A stretch of 64,000 bases of DNA from Nostoc edaphicum CCNP1411. GTDB taxonomy: Bacteria > Cyanobacteriota > Cyanobacteriia > Cyanobacteriales > Nostocaceae. A program made the translations under genes and the position numbers. Shown here piece by piece: positions 33,211 to 41,557 of the stretch. How positions within the stretch are numbered: position 1 is the first letter of the stretch; each line of letters opens with the position of its first letter. The notes under the pieces are model-generated. The model was not told where the DNA came from. It ran no database searches and saw only the letters and a program-made list of their open reading frames with translations. Where the stretch lies: positions 5,913,001-5,977,000 of the forward strand of contig NZ_CP054698.1 in the NCBI RefSeq assembly GCF_014023275.1, in the 5' to 3' direction.

Positions 33211-34599
33211 ATGGCTCAATCAATCTCCTTATCACTCCCTGAATCCACAACGCCCTCAACGGGTATAAGAATCAAAATAGTAGCTCTATTCAAGACTCTG
33301 GGAACTCTAACATTACTTCTGATAGCTTTACCTCTCAACGCTTTGATCGTATTGCTATCTCTGCTGTGGAGCATTCTATTTACAAAAAAACCTGCCGTAG
33401 CTGACCATCCTCAGACTATCTTAGTCAGTGGCGGCAAAATGACCAAAGCATTGCAACTTGCTCGCTCATTCCATGCCGCCGGACACAGAGTTATTCTGGT
33501 TGAAGGTCACAAATACTGGTTATCTGGGCATAGATTCTCAAATGCTGTGAGTCGTTTTTATACAGTTCCAGCACCACAAGATGACCCAGAAGGCTACATA
33601 CAGGCGCTATTGGAAATCGTCAAAAAAGAAAATGTTGACATTTATGTGCCCGTATGCAGTCCTGTGGCTAGTTATTACGACTCTTTAGCAAAACCTGCAC
33701 TGTCAGCATACTGTGAGGTTTTTCACTTCGATGCTGAGATAACCAAGATGCTGGATGATAAATTTGCCTTTACCGATCAGGCGCGATCGCTTGGTTTATC
33801 TGTTCCCAAATCTTTTAAAATTACCGATCCTGAACAAGTTATCAACTTTGATTTTAGTAAAGAAACGCACAAATATATTATTAAAAGTATTTCTTACGAC
33901 TCGGTTCGTCGCTTAAATTTAACCAAACTCCCTTGTGATACCCCAGAAGAGACAGCAGCCTTTGTCAAGAGTTTACCCATTAGCCCAGAAAAACCTTGGA
34001 TTATGCAAGAGTTTATTCCTGGGAAAGAATTATGCACCCATAGCACAGTGCAGGATGGTGAATTAAGGTTGCATTGCTGCTCAGATTCTTCTGCGTTTCA
34101 GATTAATTATGAAAATGTCGAAAATCCTCAAATTCGGGAATGGGTGCAACATTTCGTCAAAAGTTTGGGACTAACTGGACAAGTCTCTTTCGACTTTATC
34201 CAAGCTGAAGATGGTACAGCCTACGCCATTGAATGTAATCCCCGCACCCATTCGGCGATTACAATGTTTTACAATCACCCAAGTGTTGCAGAAGCCTATT
34301 TTGGGAAAACTCCCCTAGCTGCACCCCTGGAACCTTTAGCTGATAGCAAGCCCACTTACTGGATATATCATGAAATCTGGCGACTAACTGGTATTCGTTC
34401 TGCAAAACAATTGCAAACTTGGTTTCAGAGATTAGTAAGAGGCACAGATGCTATTTATCAAATAAATGATCCAATACCGTTTTTAACTTTGCACCATTGG
34501 CAGATTACTTTACTTTTGCTACAAAATCTGCAAAAACTCAAAGGCTGGGTAAAAATTGATTTCAATATCGGTAAACTCGTGGAATTAGGCGGAGACTGA
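33211..34599 (+). CDS. mysC: ATP-grasp mycosporine-glycine synthase
   Basis: A 462-residue ATP-grasp ligase expected to couple glycine to 4-deoxygadusol, giving mycosporine-glycine. The start at 33211 (MAQSISLSLP) has GGAAAG seven bases before it; a frame from 33163 reads through repeat sequence and is not preferred. A membrane helix (TLLLIALPLNALIVLLSLLW, starting near residue 33) is unusual for ATP-grasp enzymes but typical of this protein. The ATP-grasp core includes YIIKSISYDSVRR, WIMQEFIPGKELC and YAIECNPRTHSAI. The 335-base gap to mysB is filled by a repeat element. Confidence 0.95.
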   Translation: MAQSISLSLPESTTPSTGIRIKIVALFKTLGTLTLLLIALPLNALIVLLSLLWSILFTKKPAVADHPQTILVSGGKMTKALQLARSFHAAGHRVILVEGHKYWLSGHRFSNAVSRFYTVPAPQDDPEGYIQALLEIVKKENVDIYVPVCSPVASYYDSLAKPALSAYCEVFHFDAEITKMLDDKFAFTDQARSLGLSVPKSFKITDPEQVINFDFSKETHKYIIKSISYDSVRRLNLTKLPCDTPEETAAFVKSLPISPEKPWIMQEFIPGKELCTHSTVQDGELRLHCCSDSSAFQINYENVENPQIREWVQHFVKSLGLTGQVSFDFIQAEDGTAYAIECNPRTHSAITMFYNHPSVAEAYFGKTPLAAPLEPLADSKPTYWIYHEIWRLTGIRSAKQLQTWFQRLVRGTDAIYQINDPIPFLTLHHWQITLLLLQNLQKLKGWVKIDFNIGKLVELGGD

Positions 34600-34644
34600 G
34601 TAATTCGTAATTATCATGTCCGCCAAATCACCCATAATAAACAG

Positions 34645-34695
34645 TTTGTAGTGGGGACTTCAGTCCCCAAAGACAGGACTAAAGTCCTGATTACG
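34645..34695. repeat. Palindromic dispersed repeat downstream of mysC
   Basis: GGGGACTTCAGTCCCC and AGGACTAAAGTCCT form two adjacent hairpins. It could also act as a weak terminator of the mysABC transcript, though no T run follows. Confidence 0.5.
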
Positions 34696-34741
34696 AACAA
34701 GCCCATTTTGACCAATGAATTCTGTTGTATTACTTGCCTAA

Positions 34742-34899
34742 GAGGATGTTTGAAAAGTCCTCTTGTCAGTATCAAAATTTTAGATCCCCCTAAATCCCCC
34801 TTAAAAAGGGGGACTTGATTCCGGTTCCCCCCTTTTTAAGGGGTTAGGGGGGATCTAAAAGTACCGAAAGTCACAGCGAAAAACTTTTCAAACAACCTC
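34742..34899. mobile_element. MITE, GAGGATGTTTGAAAAGT family, copy 2, overlapping mysD end
   Basis: The ends are GAGGATGTTTGAAAAGT (34742-34758) and ACTTTTCAAACAACCTC (34883-34899). The right end supplies the last three codons and stop of mysD. The interior has large GGGG/CCCC palindromes. The first copy is at 5041-5189. Confidence 0.8.
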
Positions 34900-35916
34900 T
34901 AATGTTTCATTGATAGCGGTTATTAATAAATCATTTAGAGGGATTCCTGCTGCTTTCGCCATAGAGGAAATCACGCTTTTGGGAGCAAAAGAACAATACA
35001 ATCCGGCTTCTAAAAACCAAGGTTGTCCCTTGGGGTCGATGCGGAAATCAAATAAACTGTAGTGGCGACAACCTAAAGCCTGATGACACTTCTTAGCCAC
35101 TTCTTGAACCCTTTGGGTAATTGGGTCGCTAGGGTCTACAATCCAAGACTTAATATTATCTTTAGCAGCAAAATGCAAATCGCCATCGTCCGTTTGTTGA
35201 AGTTTATCAACATAGTTGCGGATAGGTTTTTCGTGGGGGTCTACTAGATACTCTTCAAGGGGTAAACCGATTAGTTCCCCGTCTTTGGCAAGAATACCAC
35301 ATCTGACTTCTCGACCGAGTTCGATAAACTCTTCTGCGATGACCTCCGAAGCATATTCAAATGCTTTTTTCAAAGCTGCGTCATATTCAGTAACTTCTTT
35401 GACTAAAGTCACTCCTAAAGAGTTGTCCGAACTTACAGGTTTAATGACTACTGGAGGTGTAATTGTCGGAATATCTCCTTGGCGGAGCAGTTCTCCACGA
35501 GGCACTTTCACCCCTGCGGCTTCAACAATTGCTTTGGCTCTGGCTTTGTGGGCTGCGATCGCCATGATATCTGGAGTATTCCCTATGTAAGGAATGTTGA
35601 GCAAATCGAATAGGGCGCGATACTGAGTCATTCCAGGAATACAAAACATTTGTGGTAACATAATGTCAATGTTTTGCACTGTTAGAAACTGTATAGCATC
35701 AAACAGAGGAATCGGCTTAGTGAGAGCAATATCTTCTCGACTAAGGGAGTCAGGAAATCGCCACTGGCGATCAGGTGTGATGTATGCAATTTGAAAGTTA
35801 TAAAGTGATTTATCTGCTATTGCTGCTAAACAGTCTTGGGCATAAAGGCGTGATAAATCACAGTAAAAATCGTTGTGTGCAGACCCAACTAAATGAAGGA
35901 TATTAAGTACTGGCAT
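34888..35916 (-). CDS. mysD: D-Ala-D-Ala ligase-like MAA synthase
   Basis: A 342-residue ATP-grasp enzyme of the D-Ala-D-Ala ligase fold that adds a second amino acid to mycosporine-glycine, giving shinorine, porphyra-334 or a related MAA. Central motifs are PPVVIKPVSSDNSLGVTLVK (phosphate-binding lid) and VIAEEFIELGREVRCGIL; FDFRIDPKGQPWFLEAGLYC carries the metal-binding Glu. It is convergent with mysABC, an arrangement known in Nostoc. The last residues (EVV) and stop codon lie inside the inverted repeat of a MITE, so the native C-terminus may have been replaced. Confidence 0.94.
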   Translation of the reverse strand: MPVLNILHLVGSAHNDFYCDLSRLYAQDCLAAIADKSLYNFQIAYITPDRQWRFPDSLSREDIALTKPIPLFDAIQFLTVQNIDIMLPQMFCIPGMTQYRALFDLLNIPYIGNTPDIMAIAAHKARAKAIVEAAGVKVPRGELLRQGDIPTITPPVVIKPVSSDNSLGVTLVKEVTEYDAALKKAFEYASEVIAEEFIELGREVRCGILAKDGELIGLPLEEYLVDPHEKPIRNYVDKLQQTDDGDLHFAAKDNIKSWIVDPSDPITQRVQEVAKKCHQALGCRHYSLFDFRIDPKGQPWFLEAGLYCSFAPKSVISSMAKAAGIPLNDLLITAINETLEVV

Positions 35917-36343
35917 AATTCATCTTCCTGAGTAATTTTTAATGGTTATTCAATGCTGGAAAAAATATTGCATTTCTTTTATTATCATATAGTTAATATG
36001 GCTGAAAATTTTTTATACAAGTTTTTTGTTTGGTAGTTTTTAAACAACAGTTAATTGAAAAAAGTTGTTAAATTATTACTGTTTTTATTTTCTAAAATTG
36101 AGATCAAAAATAACTCTCAATCACACCATAAAATATTTAGATGCCATTTATAATGTCAACCTTAAATTGTAGGGTACACACACAAGTCGAAAAAAGCTCG
36201 ATTTTTTCATTGTTCTCTTGTTCCCATGCTCTGCATAGGAATGGCTTACTAGAGGCTAAAGATTGAGTCAGAGGCTCAATGAATGCATTCCCAAGCTTCG
36301 CTTGAGAACGAAGTACCTACAAGCTGAAAATCTAGTGCTATGG
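35917..36343. other. Intergenic region upstream of mysD
   Basis: The first ~250 bases are very AT-rich and should hold the mysD promoter. From ~36170 there is dispersed-repeat sequence sharing TACACACAAGTC and TGAATGCATTCCCA motifs with the segment at 1625-1705. No gene found. Confidence 0.5.
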
Positions 36344-36477
36344 CAATACGGTTCGGTTAAGGCTTTTTGATGAAAATTTTAGATCACAAAGACGCGATGA
36401 ATCGCCGTCTCTACAAAAGACCGATTATTGTAGAGACGGCGATTTATCGCGTCTTTTGCCTTAACCGAACCGTATTG
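36344..36477. mobile_element. MITE, CAATACGGTTCGGTTAAGG family, with perfect 10-bp target duplication
   Basis: CAATACGGTTCGGTTAAGGC (36344-36363) is inverted at 36458-36477. AGTGCTATGG occurs on both sides (36334-36343 and 36478-36487), a clean 10-bp target duplication. The interior contains two inverted GACGCGAT-AATCGCCGTCTC blocks. It lies upstream of the CNNM gene. Confidence 0.9.
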
Positions 36478-36616
36478 AGTGCTATGGGAGCAAAGCAAAG
36501 CCTTCCCGGACGATGAGCTTAAACTAGGAAAGCGGTAAACTCAGAAGATAACAAGATAGCAACTCCTTTGGCTATCAGTTAAGCTCAACTTTCGCTTCCC
36601 ATAGTTGGGAAACTAT

Positions 36617-37657
36617 ATGCTACAGCTTGTAATCATTGTGTTTGTTGTTCTTTTAGGTTCAGCGCTTTGTTCTAGTGTAGAAACGGCCCTGTTCTCTGTT
36701 TCGACCCTAAGAGTTAGACAATTAGCACAATCAAATAATCGTTCAGTAGTAACACTTTTAGCGATTCGTGAAAACATGAATCGACCTATTGCGGCTATTG
36801 TAATCCTCAACAATACTTTCAATATCATTGGCAGTATTCTCACAGGTAATATTGCTACTCAAGTATTAGGAGATAGATGGCTTGGTGTATTTTCAGGAGT
36901 ATTAACATTCTTGATTATCATCTTTGGTGAAATCATCCCAAAGACAATTGGAGAGCGTTATTCTGAGCAAATTGCCATACTTGCGGCTATACCTGTGGCT
37001 GGACTTGCTATTGCTTTCACACCCTTAGTTTGGATTCTAGAAAATGTTACTGCACCTTTTTCTAAAGGGCAAAAACGACCAACCACCAATGAGGCTGAAA
37101 TAAAGCTGTTGGCAAAGATTGGGCATCAAGAGGGAATTATCGAAAGCGATGAAGCAGAAATGATCCAGCGAGTGTTTAGATTAAATGATGTGACTGCATC
37201 TGATTTAATGACACCCCGAATCATGTTGACATATATCTACGGAGATATGACTCTTGCTGAAGCAAAAGCCAACATTATTGCGTCTCAACACACCCGGATT
37301 ATTGTAATAGATGGATCTCTTGATGAAGTCATTGGATATGCTTTAAAACAGAAATTACTGACAGCAATGGTTGAAGGAAGTAACAATCAAAAGATTTCTA
37401 GTCTGACTAGAAAAGTTAACTTTGTCCCTGAGATAATTCGGGCAGATAAACTGTTAAAAAACTTCATAGAAGCTCGTGAACATCTTGCAGTAGTGGTAGA
37501 CGAATATGGAAGCATCGCTGGTGTCATTACTTTGGAAGATGTGCTTGAGGTGATAACTGGTGAGATTGTAGATGAAACTGATAGAACTGTTGATTTACAA
37601 GAAATTGCCCGCAAGAAGCGAGAAAAAATGTTGCAGTCTATGAATATTAACAATTAA
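36617..37657 (+). CDS. CNNM/CBS-domain membrane protein (hemolysin C-like)
   Basis: A 346-residue protein started at the ATG at 36617; a TTG four codons earlier is in frame. The first ~165 residues form a CNNM/DUF21 transmembrane domain with LGSALCSSVETALFSVS and a GEIIPKTIGERYS motif. Two CBS domains follow (about 185-240 and 250-310: LMTPRIMLTYIYGD and VVVDEYGSIAGVITLEDVLE). A C-terminal transporter-associated domain seen in many relatives appears to be lacking. It probably takes part in Mg2+ or other divalent ion export. The upstream region carries a MITE. Confidence 0.9.
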   Translation: MLQLVIIVFVVLLGSALCSSVETALFSVSTLRVRQLAQSNNRSVVTLLAIRENMNRPIAAIVILNNTFNIIGSILTGNIATQVLGDRWLGVFSGVLTFLIIIFGEIIPKTIGERYSEQIAILAAIPVAGLAIAFTPLVWILENVTAPFSKGQKRPTTNEAEIKLLAKIGHQEGIIESDEAEMIQRVFRLNDVTASDLMTPRIMLTYIYGDMTLAEAKANIIASQHTRIIVIDGSLDEVIGYALKQKLLTAMVEGSNNQKISSLTRKVNFVPEIIRADKLLKNFIEAREHLAVVVDEYGSIAGVITLEDVLEVITGEIVDETDRTVDLQEIARKKREKMLQSMNINN

Positions 37658-37660
37658 CCT

Positions 37661-37812
37661 TATAGCGGTTCTCGACAAGCGTGAGGTACAATTTTGACCT
37701 CTCTCCTAAAAGGAGAGAGGCTTTGAATTTTTCCCCCTTCCCGCTTCGGGAAGGGGGAAGGGGGTTAGGTCTATTTGCATACTTTTACCTCACCAGATTG
37801 AAAATGGCTATA
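37661..37812. mobile_element. MITE, TATAGC-ended family, copy 2, overlapping a gene end
   Basis: The ends are TATAGCGGTTCTC (37661) and GAAAATGGCTATA (ending 37812), with CTCTCTCCTAAAAGGAGAGAG and GGGAAGGGGG/CCCCCTTCCC hairpins inside. It lies between the convergent CNNM and restriction-modification genes and encodes the last 13 residues and stop of the latter. Confidence 0.8.
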
Positions 37813-40800
37813 ATTCTGAGCAGCCTGAATATGATAAATAATCTGCATTGTTTCCATGCTGACAGTGCAGACTCTTTGTAATAAATCTATTACTTGTTCT
37901 TTGTAATCTGCAAAGCGATATGTGTTGAATTTTTCAGCAATTGTCGGGTCTTTAGGTTTCTTTTCTTTGTATTGATCTAATATCCATTCTAAAGCACAAC
38001 GGTTGCCAAGGCGATATTCCCAAGCAATTTTGGGGATACCTTCTAAAGTGGTGACATCATCTAAAATAATGGTTCCATTGGCTGCATCGGCTTTGAGTTT
38101 TGCCTTTGGTGTCCTATTTTTAGCTAAAGGTAAATCAATTCGTTTTAAAGGATAGGGTTCGACGGTTTCATAATTGATGTGCAAATCCATCAACTGTTTA
38201 CCCCAGTTAACCCATTGGTGAAAGTCATCATAGAAGGGTATACGAGGAAATTCTCGTTTCAGGTTGAGTTCGTATTTGATGCGATAGGCGGGATTGTGCA
38301 AGACTGCGTAGGTGTAGTGAAAAATATCTAATTTGGTAATTATCGAATCACCGTAATGGGTTTGAAATTGTGCTAATCCCCAGTCGGTAATGTTGTCGGT
38401 GCGGTTCCCTTCTTTGTCGTAGCGGTAGAGAGGAAGGCATTGAGTCTGTTCAAGAAAGTGATAATCACAAGCTCTTTGAGATGCAAAAGCTTGAAAGGGT
38501 TTTAATAAGGGAGTTCCAGAAAAATAAATGATAATATTATGTTGCTCAAATTTTTTGCCGAATATATTCAAATGATTAGTGGTTAGAACATCATTTAAAA
38601 TAAAGTCACTGTAAAACCATTGTTGAATAAAAGGTCGATATAACGAAACATTAATAATATTTTCATCAAAAGAAACTTTTTTGCAAGATAATAAGTTTTG
38701 CTTTAAATCTCTACTCCATTTAATAGTATAATCAACAAAATTATCTAAACTATGTACTTTTCCTGCTTTTTTATATCTTTCAATCTCGGAATTATAAAAA
38801 TCAATTAAAAAATTCACTTTATCAAACAAGACATCTTTATCCAAATCATAAACCCATTCATCCCTGTTAGTCTTAATTCCATTGGTATAAAGTTTAAATA
38901 GCGCTTTTTCCTCTACATTTGTTTTTGTAAATTTAATATTTTTATCAACTAAAGGTAGTAGGCTAGCAAAATCAGTATCGGCAATATTTATCCAGTTGTT
39001 ACTTTTATCTCGCGTAATATGCTCAAAAGCAATTTGAGTAAATATGTTTTCTCCTAAAAATTTAAGTTTATCTTCTGCTTTATCAAATTCTGGTCTGCGC
39101 GTATAGAATATTTTGCATGGTGAGCCACTACTTCCCTTTGTCTTCACCATAAAAGTTATGGCGACACCGGTTTGAATCCCAAAAACATTATGCTTAGTAC
39201 CTGATAATTTAGGATTAGCTCTTACATCCCCACCTAAATCAATAATATAAATTTCGCTGAAATCATCATCAACAGCTTTTCTAAATCCATCAAAAGTTTT
39301 TGCATTAATAAAAGATGAGTTTGTAATAAAAGCCAAAATACCATTTTCATTTAACTTGTTTGTTGCCCAGCGAAAGAAACGGGCATACATATCATAAACT
39401 TTAGTTTTTTGGGCATTACTATATTTGACGTAACTATCCTTAATTAGCTTGTCTATCTCTGGATATAAGCGATTTTTATTATTATCATTTTCATTTGCTT
39501 GATTTGCATTGTAAGGTGGATTACCAATAATCACTGATATTTTACTTTCATTCTGCCGTTTAATTCTCTCTGTATTTTCTACACTCAGCGAAAGCAAATT
39601 CATTTGCTTGCCTGCAAATGATGTATGTTCCAACGTATCGACAAAACAAATATTCTCAAACTCTTGATATTCACCCATTTTTTGCTTATAGGTGTATTCA
39701 ATATTCAAGTTAGCAATATAATAAGGTAAAATTGCTACTTCATTACAATGAATTTCATGCTTATACTTGTATTCCAGAGTATTCTTAGGCAAATAATCAA
39801 TTAACTCAGTAATAAAAGTGCCTGTTCCTGTAGCAGGATCTAAAATTTCTACATCTTTATCAGCTAACAATTTACCGAAATTTTTATGAACTAAATAATC
39901 TACACTTTCAATCATGAAGCGCACAACTTCATTCGGCGTATAGACAATTCCTAGCCTGTCAGCCGCTTTCGGATTATATGCTTTGTAGAAGTTCTCATAA
40001 AGCACTTTTAAAAACTTCTGCTTTTCATGATGATTGTAAATATTCGCCGTAGTTCTTCTAATGACACCATAGTAACGCTCAATAGTACCAAGAGTATTCT
40101 TTTTAGTGCTACCTGTAAAAAAGGTATCGATTATATTTTTTAATTCACGAGCAATATTATTTTCTCGATGAAATTGAGATTCATTGAAGATGCTGATAAA
40201 GATATCTTCAGTTAAAATATGCTGAATCATCATTTCTCTAACATCCAGCAAAGTAACTTCAGGATTAATTGATTCTTTGCAGATACCCCAAAATTTAGCC
40301 CTCGCTGTTTGAAAAGCTGCGTTTGTTTCGATTTGACTATCAATTAAGTCACGCAATGCATTTAAAACAGTCGGTAAGTCTTCTTTAAAAGTTTCAATCG
40401 CCTCACGAAAATCTTTAACTTCTGGGCGAACATAATTTATAAAATATGTAATTATCCCATCCAGTGCGTCAGCATCTTTCATCGGGACGCGCATGGTTTC
40501 TTGTCCACCCTGAATTAAAACTGCTGTTTGCGAGTCTTCAAACAGAATATTACTATCTGGGTAGCCTTTTATGAGTTTTTTCTCAATTTCTTGATCTAAA
40601 TTATCATATTCATCCTTACTTTCCCAGTAGCCCCAATCTAAACGCAAAGCATCTTTAACAGTGCCATCTGGATAAACAAGTTTGCCGCTAGGTGTTTTAT
40701 AATCTAGTTCGGGAATAAGTCTAAATTCTCTAGGTTTGCAATATTCATTAACTAAGTTTTGAAATGCAACCCGAATTGATGTTTCTTTACGTGAACCGCC

Positions 40801-40857
40801 ATATTGAATAATTCTTTCTACTTCTGTGTGATATTGACTAACCAGAAGTTTGGACAT
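37771..40857 (-). CDS. ISP/IIG-type restriction-modification protein (N6-adenine methylase)
   Basis: A 1028-residue single-chain protein. The N-terminal ~120 residues hold a PD-(D/E)XK-like pattern (YPDGTVKD, then GYWESKD). A helical region follows, then a gamma-type N6-adenine methylase core (about 300-600) with YTPNEVVRFMIESVDY, DPATGTGTFITELIDYLP (SAM site) and the catalytic NPPYNANQ. The rest is an ISP-type target-recognition C-terminal domain. No helicase motor is visible, so it resembles helicase-less type IIG enzymes. No partner subunit is adjacent. The final 13 residues are encoded by a MITE end. Confidence 0.85.
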   Translation of the reverse strand: MSKLLVSQYHTEVERIIQYGGSRKETSIRVAFQNLVNEYCKPREFRLIPELDYKTPSGKLVYPDGTVKDALRLDWGYWESKDEYDNLDQEIEKKLIKGYPDSNILFEDSQTAVLIQGGQETMRVPMKDADALDGIITYFINYVRPEVKDFREAIETFKEDLPTVLNALRDLIDSQIETNAAFQTARAKFWGICKESINPEVTLLDVREMMIQHILTEDIFISIFNESQFHRENNIARELKNIIDTFFTGSTKKNTLGTIERYYGVIRRTTANIYNHHEKQKFLKVLYENFYKAYNPKAADRLGIVYTPNEVVRFMIESVDYLVHKNFGKLLADKDVEILDPATGTGTFITELIDYLPKNTLEYKYKHEIHCNEVAILPYYIANLNIEYTYKQKMGEYQEFENICFVDTLEHTSFAGKQMNLLSLSVENTERIKRQNESKISVIIGNPPYNANQANENDNNKNRLYPEIDKLIKDSYVKYSNAQKTKVYDMYARFFRWATNKLNENGILAFITNSSFINAKTFDGFRKAVDDDFSEIYIIDLGGDVRANPKLSGTKHNVFGIQTGVAITFMVKTKGSSGSPCKIFYTRRPEFDKAEDKLKFLGENIFTQIAFEHITRDKSNNWINIADTDFASLLPLVDKNIKFTKTNVEEKALFKLYTNGIKTNRDEWVYDLDKDVLFDKVNFLIDFYNSEIERYKKAGKVHSLDNFVDYTIKWSRDLKQNLLSCKKVSFDENIINVSLYRPFIQQWFYSDFILNDVLTTNHLNIFGKKFEQHNIIIYFSGTPLLKPFQAFASQRACDYHFLEQTQCLPLYRYDKEGNRTDNITDWGLAQFQTHYGDSIITKLDIFHYTYAVLHNPAYRIKYELNLKREFPRIPFYDDFHQWVNWGKQLMDLHINYETVEPYPLKRIDLPLAKNRTPKAKLKADAANGTIILDDVTTLEGIPKIAWEYRLGNRCALEWILDQYKEKKPKDPTIAEKFNTYRFADYKEQVIDLLQRVCTVSMETMQIIYHIQAAQNYSHFQSGEVKVCK

Positions 40858-41172
40858 ACTTTATCAAACTTTCATAAATTTAAAGTATGTCCAAACTAGC
40901 TTTAATACTATTAACTAACATCTGTAATCTCCACAGCTAAAACATGAAGATTAAATAAAGATTAAAGTCAAATATTCCGTAAAAAGACGTGAATTTCCGA
41001 ATAACATCGCGTCTTAATAGAGGTTATGACAGACGGAGCCTAATAAAGATGTTAAATCTACTGCCGTTGATTTTAAATTATAAAATATGATACACTTATA
41101 TAAGTAAAAATACGGCGTATTTTATTCTTCTCTGCGGTTCGATTCCTAAAAGCGATCGCTAAATGATGATCC
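40858..41172. other. Intergenic region upstream of the restriction-modification gene
   Basis: AT-rich; the promoter of the minus-strand gene is expected close to 40860-40950. A GGTTCGATTCC string near 41136 looks like a tRNA T-loop but no cloverleaf can be built around it. Confidence 0.4.
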
Positions 41173-41259
41173 TAATACCAATTCAATTAATGGTTGCAAC
41201 ACATCCTTGGGTGAAGACGCGATTCATCGCGTCTCTACAAGTAGTGTGGGCATCTTGCC
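41173..41259. repeat. Partial copy of a TACCAATTCAATTAATGG repeat family
   Basis: It starts ATACCAATTCAATTAATGGT and contains GACGCGATTCATCGCGTCTC. The full inverted version is at 48511-48612. The right side is cut by the insertion of the element starting at 41260. Confidence 0.6.
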
Positions 41260-41464
41260 CATTGGTGTCAACTTAAGCTATAAATGGCTTCTCGCTTGGC
41301 TTGAGTACCCGTCGGAAACTGAAGTTCCCGCCTAATAACTAAAGTCTACTGAAGTAGACTCAAGATTTTTGGGGATATTTAGTAATCTTTAGATTACTTC
41401 CGCTATGAGCCAGGAATTTCAATTCCTGGTGGACGTGCAGTTTCACGTTAAATTGACACCAATG
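41260..41464. mobile_element. MITE, CATTGGTGTCAACTTAA family, copy 2, with 8-bp target duplication
   Basis: The ends are CATTGGTGTCAACTTAA and TTAAATTGACACCAATG (16 of 17 matching). ATCTTGCC is present at 41252-41259 and 41465-41472, an 8-bp target duplication. Same family as the mysB-mysC insertion. It lies downstream of the relA/spoT-type gene. Confidence 0.85.
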
Positions 41465-41557
41465 ATCTTGCCCGCACGGACGGGCGAGACGCCCATCCCA
41501 CAAGAGTCAAGCTAATGCACTATTTTAAGCTTGACACGCTACTAGCAATTGGCAAGC

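Noticed and set aside
41120..41160. GGTTCGATTCC resembling a tRNA T-loop
   Set aside because: The flanking bases do not form a T-stem, acceptor stem or anticodon arm.
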